Source: an uncultured Treponema sp. (GTDB lineage Bacteria; Spirochaetota; Spirochaetia; Treponematales; Treponemataceae). From it: a stretch of DNA of 5,141 nucleotides. The notes under the pieces were generated by a model. That model was not told the origin of the DNA and made no database searches. It saw nothing but the letters and a program-made list of their open reading frames with translations. This document shows positions 1-5,141 of this stretch, one piece after another. Every line of letters begins with the position of its first letter. Position 1 is the first letter of the stretch. The position numbers and the translations under genes are program-made. The stretch is from the NCBI GenBank assembly GCA_905373565.1, contig CAJPTT010000202.1:1-5141 (forward strand), read 5' to 3'.

Positions 1-18
1 TCCGAATTTCAAGCCATT

Positions 19-39
19 TTGCGACGCGTGCTTTATAAG
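19..39 (+). promoter_or_regulatory. weak candidate promoter of the cytolysin-like lipoprotein gene
   Basis: A TATAAG hexamer at 34-39 resembles a sigma-70 -10 box and lies 30 bases before the ATG at 70. No good -35 box sits at the usual 16-18 base spacing; TTGCGA at 19-24 is only 9 bases away. The window starts just upstream, so the gene could instead be transcribed from a promoter or an operon to the left. Confidence 0.25.
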
Positions 40-57
40 ACAGATAGCATCAACCAC

Positions 58-64
58 AAGGAGG
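58..64 (+). promoter_or_regulatory. strong Shine-Dalgarno site of the cytolysin-like gene
   Basis: AAGGAGG lies five bases (TTTTT) before the ATG at 70. It is a near-perfect anti-16S match at good spacing, and it decides the start: the open frame continues upstream to a TTG at 19, but that would place extra residues in front of a normal lipoprotein signal peptide. Confidence 0.9.
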
Positions 65-69
65 TTTTT

Positions 70-1794
70 ATGCAACAACAAAAACGGGTAAAACCCGCAT
101 TGTGTATCACACGATATGCCGTATTGCTGGTCTGGCTTGCAGCAATAGGCATAGCAGGGTGTCAACAACCGGCAAAATCATTAATAAAGGAACAAAATCC
201 GGAAAAATCTACGACACCTGCTTCACCCAAACCGGCTAAACCTAACACGAAGAGCGGAGGGAATACCAATAACACACAAAACAACGGCCAAGGAGAATCT
301 GTCTACCAAGGTCTTGATATTCCCGATTCCCTTGCACGGTCACCGCAGAGATTGCGCGAACTGATTACCCAAGGGGAACAGCATGAAACGGAGCCGTACT
401 TCAACGATCAAGGGATGGTGGTAAAGTACGTCGAAAAAGAGGTCGTGCATGATATTTCGGCCGCTTTTGATGACACACTTCTGCTCGATCCGTCTCAAAA
501 CTCAATTTATCCCGGTTCCGTTTTGCGCGGCGATAGTCTTGATAAAGAAAGTTATCAAGCAATTACCGAAGGCAATAAGCGAAAAGCAATTATCTCTTTT
601 GATTTACAGGGAGTAAAAGGAAAAGACGGAAAACCCGGTATTACTTCAGGTGAAATCATTCCGAATTTAGCGACGTATAGAGATTTGCGCAATAAGATTC
701 TCAGCCAAAGTATTACCTACCACGCTTCAGCCAATTTAAGTTATGAAGAGATTGAAATTATCAATGAAAAAAGCCTTGAAACGCAGCTTAAACTCGGCAT
801 CGGTTTCGGAGCAGCGGGAATTAAAAGTAAGATAGCGGGAGGTTTTAAGTTCAAGAGCGGGGAACAAAAGGAACGGCGCCTTATCAAATTTGTCGAGACG
901 TTTTACACTGTCGATGTGAATCAAGAAGCCGCTCCGCTGATGATCAATATACCGCGCCAAGCAGTAGGAAACCGGATGCCGGTATATGTATCGTCGGTCT
1001 CTTACGGACGCATTGCTTATCTTACCATCGAATCCGACCAAAAAAAGTCCGAGCTCAAGGCAAATCTTGAGGCAGTATTTAAGGCTACAGCGACAAACAA
1101 CGGTAACGTTGACATCGACGCAGCAATCAAAAAGCTTGAGCACGGAACGACCGTCACAATCAATATTATCGGGGGCGGCAGTGAAGCGGTTACCGATCTC
1201 AAACAGTTTCAAAAATATATTGTAAAAGAAGGTTTTTCTTCAAAGAATCCGGGACATATTATTAAGTATCAACTACGATTTTTGGATGACAATGCCATCG
1301 CGTATACAAAATACAGCGAAAGATACAAGACTGTGGAATGTATGGAAATTCCTGCAAAAGGATACAAGGTAACCGCAACGGTAGAAAATATGAGATATTC
1401 AGGCCATACGCCTATCAATGTCATCGGTATTGTCGGTATGCAGCCGCTTGATAAAGATAAGCTGCGAAAAACAATCTTTAACTACAGTGATACGGATCCT
1501 AAATTAACGTTGACGTACATGAAAAATACAGCACCTCAACCGCAGCCGAACAGCATTATTGTGCTGAACGAATCTTCTGTTATTCAGCTTGCCTTCAATA
1601 TAAAAGGAGAAATGAACGGTGCAGCGCAACAAGTTTTTGTAGCCGATAATCAGGGAGACACTCCGATACTATTAAGTCCTACGGTCGCCACAATTATGGG
1701 AAGCTCCTTACAAACTTTTACACTTTATCGAAAAGAGTATCCTGCGGACAAGCTATTGTTCGACGTTCGGTTTAAAGTTGAAAAAGAATCATAA
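70..1794 (+). CDS. CDC-like (thiol-activated cytolysin family) lipoprotein lacking the undecapeptide
   Basis: A predicted 574-residue exported lipoprotein with a pore-forming cytolysin core. Residues 5-8 are basic, 10-29 are hydrophobic, and the lipobox IAGC places the lipidated Cys at 31. A low-complexity Pro/Lys/Asn/Thr/Gly tether covers about 34-76. From about 78 to 420 the order of motifs matches perfringolysin and pneumolysin: YPGSVL (147-152), a first membrane-hairpin region rich in Gly/Ala (about 236-262), ETFYTVDVN (276-284), YVSSVSYGR (306-314) then YLTIES (317-322), a second hairpin region (about 323-345), the Gly pair in IIGGGSEAV (366-374), and NPGHIIKY plus FLDDN (393-408). Homology then stops. 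The last 150 residues lack the ECTGLAWEWWR undecapeptide and the cholesterol-recognition domain, and the mature protein has no Trp; a PQPQP linker (489-493) may divide this region in two. Known members oligomerise and insert beta-barrel pores. Pore formation here, its target and the outer-membrane location (Gln at +2) are inferred. The gene stands alone and is convergent with nudC. Confidence 0.85.
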   Translation: MQQQKRVKPALCITRYAVLLVWLAAIGIAGCQQPAKSLIKEQNPEKSTTPASPKPAKPNTKSGGNTNNTQNNGQGESVYQGLDIPDSLARSPQRLRELITQGEQHETEPYFNDQGMVVKYVEKEVVHDISAAFDDTLLLDPSQNSIYPGSVLRGDSLDKESYQAITEGNKRKAIISFDLQGVKGKDGKPGITSGEIIPNLATYRDLRNKILSQSITYHASANLSYEEIEIINEKSLETQLKLGIGFGAAGIKSKIAGGFKFKSGEQKERRLIKFVETFYTVDVNQEAAPLMINIPRQAVGNRMPVYVSSVSYGRIAYLTIESDQKKSELKANLEAVFKATATNNGNVDIDAAIKKLEHGTTVTINIIGGGSEAVTDLKQFQKYIVKEGFSSKNPGHIIKYQLRFLDDNAIAYTKYSERYKTVECMEIPAKGYKVTATVENMRYSGHTPINVIGIVGMQPLDKDKLRKTIFNYSDTDPKLTLTYMKNTAPQPQPNSIIVLNESSVIQLAFNIKGEMNGAAQQVFVADNQGDTPILLSPTVATIMGSSLQTFTLYRKEYPADKLLFDVRFKVEKES

Positions 1795-1827
1795 CGGTAA
1801 ACGCTTACGACGTATTTTTTTAACCAC

Positions 1828-1865
1828 CGGTGCAAAATTTTGTCTAAAATTTTGCACCGATTTTT
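1828..1865 (+). terminator. intrinsic terminator after the cytolysin-like gene
   Basis: A perfect 14-bp stem (1828-1841 with 1846-1859) has a GTCT tetraloop and is followed by A then TTTTT at 1861-1865. It starts 33 bases after the stop codon at 1794. The T tract is only on the + strand side; reading the - strand, the stem is followed by GTGGTTAAAAAAA, so it is not an equally good terminator for nudC, which ends at 1881 from the other side. The upper stem is almost all A-T, with the G-C pairs at its base. Confidence 0.88.
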
Positions 1866-1880
1866 AGAGACGGGGAGACC

Positions 1881-2684
1881 TTAGTACCAATCGCCGCAGA
1901 TAAGATCGTAAGCGGCGGATCCGGGAAGCGGTATCGGCGGTAAAGCATCTCGGGTAAACCATGCAGCTTCCGATAGTTCTTCCTTTTGTACGGTAATATC
2001 GCCCGAAACGTATTCGGCGCGGAAGGCAAGCATCAGTTGATTAGGATACGGCCAGCCTTGGCTTCCGCGATACCGGATATCTTTGACGGTTAAGCCCACT
2101 TCTTCGCGTATTTCACGAACAACCGCCTCTTCCGCCGTTTCTCCCGCTTCGATAAAACCGGCAATGCAGGTATAAAGGTCGGAGATATGCTGCACATGTC
2201 GTGCTAAAAGGATTTGCTCACCCTTACTGATAAGCACAATAATGCACGGCGCAAGAACCGGATACCATATTCTGCGGCATTGCGGACATTCCAGCGCCGT
2301 TTCGGTTGTGCTCAAATACAAATGGCTGCCGCAAGAAGCGCAATACTTTGTATGATGCAGCCAATCGAGTAAAAGCGCTGCGCGGGCAACAACCGCCGCA
2401 TACTCAGCAGGTTCCGTTACGAATACATTTCGATACGGTATGCGCTTTAATCCTTCCGGTTCCGCTGCATCAGGCGATAAGGCTGCCGCAAACGTGTGAT
2501 AGGCCTTTTCACCGTAAAGACCGAGAATATCTTTATTACTATATTTTTTAAGGGCTTGAGAAATTTCGCTGCCGTTCGGTAACCGTCCGTCTACGGAAAT
2601 AAAAATATCTTTCTTTTGTATTAAAATACCGAATTTAAAATCCGCCCCATTGGGGCAATCTATAAGCGCCATATTTTCCGTCAT
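1881..2684 (-). CDS. nudC: NAD(+)/NADH pyrophosphatase NudC (Nudix hydrolase, RNA deNADding)
   Basis: A 267-residue cytoplasmic Nudix hydrolase, close to the 257 residues of E. coli NudC. The family splits NAD(H) into NMN(H) and AMP and removes NAD caps from RNA. A divergent N-terminal domain covers about 1-105. The zinc ribbon is intact, with Cys115, Cys118, Cys133 and Cys136. YPVLAPCIIVLI (141-152) opens the catalytic domain. The Nudix box is complete: Gly176, Glu182, Arg190-Glu191, Glu194-Glu195 and Gly197. The NudC-specific motif follows as SQGWPYPNQLM (208-218), with Gly210 where E. coli NudC has Pro (SQPWPFPQS). The start is uncertain: AAAAGG directly abuts the ATG at 2684 with no spacing, whereas it sits about 11 bases before a second in-frame ATG at 2672 (263 residues), which I think slightly more likely. 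An in-frame stop lies just upstream, so no longer form exists. It follows the 721-residue gene by 75 bp on the same strand and may share its transcript. Confidence 0.95.
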   Translation of the reverse strand: MTENMALIDCPNGADFKFGILIQKKDIFISVDGRLPNGSEISQALKKYSNKDILGLYGEKAYHTFAAALSPDAAEPEGLKRIPYRNVFVTEPAEYAAVVARAALLLDWLHHTKYCASCGSHLYLSTTETALECPQCRRIWYPVLAPCIIVLISKGEQILLARHVQHISDLYTCIAGFIEAGETAEEAVVREIREEVGLTVKDIRYRGSQGWPYPNQLMLAFRAEYVSGDITVQKEELSEAAWFTRDALPPIPLPGSAAYDLICGDWY

Positions 2685-2710
2685 CCTTTTATCGGTTTAA
2701 TTAACATTCT

Positions 2711-2727
2711 CCGATGCGAATCATCGG
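2711..2727. repeat. small inverted repeat between the 721-residue gene and nudC
   Basis: CCGATG (2711-2716) and CATCGG (2722-2727) form a perfect 6-bp stem around a five-base loop. It lies in the 75-bp gap between the two - strand genes. On the - strand it is followed by AGAATGTTAATTAAA, with no run of T, so it does not look like a working intrinsic terminator. It could be a processing or stability hairpin in a shared transcript, or chance. Confidence 0.4.
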
Positions 2728-2759
2728 GAAGAATTACCCCTTCGCACGAATAACGCGCA

Positions 2760-4925
2760 TTAAACCCGCTGTGACTTTTCAAATTTTTTTTCGAGCTCGG
2801 CAAGTTTATGCGGATATTTTAAAGTATTGTAGCAAAACATAGTCAGTATCATAGACATCTTTTCAATTCCATGCTTACTGATGTCAATATATTTGCTTAC
2901 ATTTTTAAGTAACTTATTAAATGCGTCGTTATTATGTGCAGATAAAAATACTTCATGTGTTTTATGATTATAATAGATACGTCTGCTGTTCAAATAATCG
3001 TTTTTATTGTAAAGCCAACGGGTATAATTGCCCGCATCCTCCCTTGTCCATGATTTCGGAAATTCCGGTATGGTATTGTTTTTAAACGTACATTCAAGGG
3101 AATACTCGATAGCCGGAATATTTCCGTGAGCGACCGGAGGAACATGCGCAAGATAGGAAGTTGCCCAAAACGGACAGGAGTTAAATTGGATAACGGCATT
3201 GAGTCCTTGATCTTTGTACATTTGAGGCGCAACTTTTTTTGCAAGAGCCGTAAAATCAAAAGTGAACAGACCTTTCCAAAATATAACAGGTCCATATAGG
3301 ATATACCAACCGCCCATATCAACCGGAACGCTCATAAAGGTTGAGTAGTCTCCAAAGAACCGCTCGATTGCAGGCGAATACGCCACAAAGATTTTTCCGT
3401 CATGCCCTTCGCAGCTATAGATGTTATCACCGAGTTTTTCCAAGGGTGTAAATACGGCATAATTCCACTGCTGATTGCCGAACGTACCGCTGCGGTTTGC
3501 CTTTTTATGCCAAATACTTGCAAGCCATTGATCAAACAGTTCTTCCGGCGGGTCGTCGGGCATTTTGTCAAAGATATGGGCAATTTTTTTATACGATGGA
3601 GCAATTCGTCTTATATGTGTTTCGGCATCGCGATGCCACGGCAGATTATGTCCATGATTGCAATAGTCATCAAATAACGCACGCTGTGTTTCATACTCTT
3701 CTGCCGATGGAATGCGGCAGTCTTCCGGTAAGGCAATATCCTGAATGGTGCAGGATTTTTGTTCTTTTGAGTCTACCGTATCCGCTGTCTCCGCTGAATC
3801 ATTCAACAGGCTTTCATCGCTGTCTTCCTCCGCTATCTCATTCTCCGTATGTCCCCAATTGATCCAGCGGCGGGTAATATCGTTAAGTTTGAGCATAAGC
3901 GGTATGAGCAATTCACGCTTATTCCTCGGTATAGCGTTTAATATGCCCGTATGTTCCTGCAATAATTCAAGTTGATGTTCAAACAACATACCCATTTTAA
4001 TATATGAACAGAGCAGTTCAACCGTCCCCTGTGGTTCATATTCATCTTGCGCATACCGTGCAAACCAATCAACACATTGCCTATAAGCATCGGTATTCTC
4101 CTCGTAAGAACTACAAAAGAGATTTTTCATTAGTTCTTCCGGAGATGGTATATACGGCTGTAGAGTTTCGCGGCAGTTTAAAATATAATTGCTGATATCA
4201 TCATAATCCGTATATGGAATATACATTGATGCGACCGAATCGTCGATAAAATAATAGCTGTCACTCATACTCGCTGCTTCTTCCATACACCATAGAAACG
4301 CTTGCTTATCCGGTATCGGATCTTTTGCATATCGATTATAAATATCCATGAATAGGTCTACAGGACAGATACCGTACAGTGAAGTGAGTACATTGCCATA
4401 CAGAAATAAATCCGTGCGAGGAATAGGTTGTGTATCTTCCGACGAAAGCGCATCGGCCAGCTGGATGGCAATGGCGTGCAATTCATCAGGAATAACGTAC
4501 TCTACCCTTTTTCTTCCTTTCGGCAGGAATGCAAAACAGAAGCCGCTTTCCATCAACATTTGTGCAGCAACAACTTCCAGTTCATCTACCGGTATTTTTG
4601 CGAGTTCCGGTTCTTCAAAGTTTTTAATAATATCATCTCGTCTTTCTTTGAAGGCGAAACCGATAAAAAAGACTGAAACAAACGGATAAAAATACTTAAA
4701 TGCATAGAGCATCCGTTTTCGTATTTCCGCTTGTAAAATCGGTATCAATGCAGCTTTTGTGTACCGTTGTACATCGAAAGGAGGCTGCATAACTTGTCCG
4801 GCGATTATAAATAGCTGTTTTTTTGAAAGTGCATTTAAACAATCGAAAAGAGAATGTGCGCACTCTTTTTTTATGATAAGCGGGTGCTCAGACATAAAGA
4901 GCGAACGTCCATTGATTGATTTCAT
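2760..4925 (-). CDS. hypothetical 721-residue protein: helical N-terminal half, acidic linker, aromatic-rich C-terminal half
   Basis: I do not recognise a named family over the full length. There is no signal peptide, and 72-92 is aromatic and hydrophobic but ends in charged residues, so I expect a soluble cytoplasmic protein. Residues 24-71 (LFDCLNALSKKQLF, then YTKAALIPIL) resemble the Leu/Lys pattern of small Rho-N/SAP-like helical modules. Residues 115-200 look like helical repeats with LYGICPVDLF (183-192). NDITRRWINWGHTENEI (348-364) recalls an N-T-x-x-W-x-x-x-G-x-T-x-x-E motif that I associate, from memory only, with SEC-C-type bacterial hypotheticals; no SEC-C Cys cluster follows. An acidic linker spans about 361-388. 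The C-terminal half (about 410-721) is rich in Trp, Tyr and Phe and appears mixed alpha/beta. I see no kinase, nuclease, helicase or protease motif. The start is uncertain: neither the ATG at 4925 nor that at 4895 (MSEHPL, 711 residues) has a Shine-Dalgarno match. The frame is long and uninterrupted, with nudC 75 bp downstream. Confidence 0.85.
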   Translation of the reverse strand: MKSINGRSLFMSEHPLIIKKECAHSLFDCLNALSKKQLFIIAGQVMQPPFDVQRYTKAALIPILQAEIRKRMLYAFKYFYPFVSVFFIGFAFKERRDDIIKNFEEPELAKIPVDELEVVAAQMLMESGFCFAFLPKGRKRVEYVIPDELHAIAIQLADALSSEDTQPIPRTDLFLYGNVLTSLYGICPVDLFMDIYNRYAKDPIPDKQAFLWCMEEAASMSDSYYFIDDSVASMYIPYTDYDDISNYILNCRETLQPYIPSPEELMKNLFCSSYEENTDAYRQCVDWFARYAQDEYEPQGTVELLCSYIKMGMLFEHQLELLQEHTGILNAIPRNKRELLIPLMLKLNDITRRWINWGHTENEIAEEDSDESLLNDSAETADTVDSKEQKSCTIQDIALPEDCRIPSAEEYETQRALFDDYCNHGHNLPWHRDAETHIRRIAPSYKKIAHIFDKMPDDPPEELFDQWLASIWHKKANRSGTFGNQQWNYAVFTPLEKLGDNIYSCEGHDGKIFVAYSPAIERFFGDYSTFMSVPVDMGGWYILYGPVIFWKGLFTFDFTALAKKVAPQMYKDQGLNAVIQFNSCPFWATSYLAHVPPVAHGNIPAIEYSLECTFKNNTIPEFPKSWTREDAGNYTRWLYNKNDYLNSRRIYYNHKTHEVFLSAHNNDAFNKLLKNVSKYIDISKHGIEKMSMILTMFCYNTLKYPHKLAELEKKFEKSQRV

Positions 4926-4933
4926 AGAAGACT

Positions 4934-4939
4934 ATTGTA
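4934..4939 (-). promoter_or_regulatory. candidate -10 box of the 721-residue gene
   Basis: Read on the - strand this is TACAAT, one base from the TATAAT consensus. No recognisable -35 box lies 16-18 bases upstream; that interval is a T-rich stretch including eight T in a row (4950-4957). Transcription from it would start near 4927, leaving almost no leader before the ATG at 4925, or about 30 bases before the ATG at 4895. This favours the inner start or a leaderless transcript. Confidence 0.3.
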
Positions 4940-4993
4940 GCAAGAAAAGAAAAAAAATGATACGCCTCTCGAATTGAAAAAATAATGATAGCG

Positions 4994-5027
4994 GGTAACC
5001 GCATTAAAAATATTTTCAGCGGTTGCC
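4994..5027. repeat. inverted repeat with A/T-rich loop
   Basis: GGTAACCGC (4994-5002) pairs with GCGGTTGCC (5019-5027) over nine positions, one being a G-U pair if transcribed on the + strand and a C/A mismatch on the - strand. The loop contains the palindrome AAAATATTTT (5007-5016). It lies 69-102 bases upstream of the 721-residue gene. It may be an operator-like site or a transcript hairpin; no T tract supports a terminator. Confidence 0.4.
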
Positions 5028-5054
5028 TTCCTTCTGTGCGAAATTTCATAGGTA

Positions 5055-5089
5055 TAAGGTGAGCGTCTATAATGATACCGCTCACCTTA
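5055..5089. repeat. 11-bp perfect inverted repeat
   Basis: TAAGGTGAGCG (5055-5065) and CGCTCACCTTA (5079-5089) are exact reverse complements around a 13-base loop. No gene covers this site. On neither strand is it followed directly by a run of T, so a simple intrinsic terminator is not clear. An alternative pairing of GGTAT (5051-5055) with ATACC (5075-5079) would compete with the main stem at its ends. Confidence 0.6.
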
Positions 5090-5094
5090 ACCGT

Positions 5095-5116
5095 CAAGTT
5101 TTCTTTCGAAAACTTG
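5095..5116. repeat. 9-bp perfect inverted repeat with tetraloop
   Basis: CAAGTTTTC (5095-5103) and GAAAACTTG (5108-5116) are exact reverse complements around TTTC. The stem can be extended by two G-C pairs if the T at 5094 bulges out. It begins five bases after the preceding hairpin, giving a tandem pair. It could be terminator-like for a gene beyond the right edge, but no T tract follows on either strand inside the window. Confidence 0.6.
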
Positions 5117-5141
5117 CGTATTGATGTGTGCGCTTTTCGCG

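Larger units (their letters stand above)
4926..5141. other. 216-bp region without a credible gene, rich in hairpins
   Basis: This stretch upstream of the 721-residue gene contains its probable promoter, an A-rich run (T-rich on the coding strand) near 4942-4957, and three separate inverted repeats between 4994 and 5116. The only open frame covering it (5097-4888, - strand) needs a TTG start, runs through two of the hairpins and overlaps the large gene, so I do not call it. The right edge is cut, so a neighbouring gene may start or end just beyond. Confidence 0.6.

Noticed and set aside
19..69. N-terminal extension of the cytolysin-like protein from a TTG at 19
   Set aside because: AAGGAGG at 58-64 sits at ideal spacing for the ATG at 70, and the signal peptide is complete from there.
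284..352. Trp-Tyr-Phe and hydrophobic stretch (residues 72-92) of the large protein read as a membrane segment
   Set aside because: The relevant bases are at about 4650-4712. The stretch is interrupted by charged residues directly after it and resembles a buried helix; no second segment or signal peptide supports membrane location.
1339..1347. Glu-Cys pair (423-424) as a remnant of the CDC undecapeptide ECTGLAWEWWR
   Set aside because: It is followed by MEIPAKG, not the Trp-rich sequence, and by alignment it falls at the end of domain 3 (equivalent to the perfringolysin DYIETTS segment), far before the undecapeptide position.
2711..2727. Terminator between the 721-residue gene and nudC
   Set aside because: The stem is only 6 bp and no T run follows on the - strand.
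3402..3862. + strand open frames opposite the 721-residue gene, also at 4348-4689
   Set aside because: They lie wholly antisense to a long uninterrupted coding frame, lack ribosome sites, and show no recognisable protein features.
4888..5097. 69-residue - strand open frame upstream of and overlapping the large gene
   Set aside because: It needs a TTG start inside a hairpin, has no ribosome binding site, overlaps the large gene in another frame and has no recognisable protein pattern.

Overview
The window looks like chromosomal DNA from a host-associated spirochete, most likely an oral-type Treponema of moderate GC content. This rests on the overall look of the genes and codon use. No marker gene fixes the taxon, so treat it as an inference.

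Three protein genes fill almost all of the window. On the left, on the + strand (70-1794), is a lipoprotein whose body matches the pore-forming core of the cholesterol-dependent cytolysins (CDC, 'thiol-activated cytolysin'). Its Trp-rich membrane-recognition domain is missing and replaced by an unrelated C-terminal region of about 150 residues. A strong ribosome binding site precedes it, and a textbook + strand terminator (1828-1865) closes it.

Convergent to it, on the - strand (2684-1881), is a well-conserved NudC-type NADH/NAD-capped-RNA pyrophosphatase with an intact zinc ribbon and Nudix box. Upstream of nudC on the same strand (4925-2760) is a large hypothetical protein of 721 residues. 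It has an apparently helical N-terminal half, an acidic linker and an aromatic-rich C-terminal half. The 75-bp gap between the two - strand genes holds a small hairpin but no convincing terminator, so co-transcription is possible. I see no functional link between the large protein and nudC.

The right edge (4926-5141) has no credible gene. It is unusually rich in inverted repeats, with three hairpins within about 125 bp, and it contains the presumed promoter region of the large - strand gene. I found no tRNA, rRNA, CRISPR array or insertion sequence.

The most interesting item is the membrane-anchored CDC-like protein. It lacks every Trp after the signal peptide, so it cannot recognise membranes with the classical undecapeptide. 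It may belong to the CDC-like group with other receptors or partners. Any partner gene would have to lie left of the window, because none is present here.
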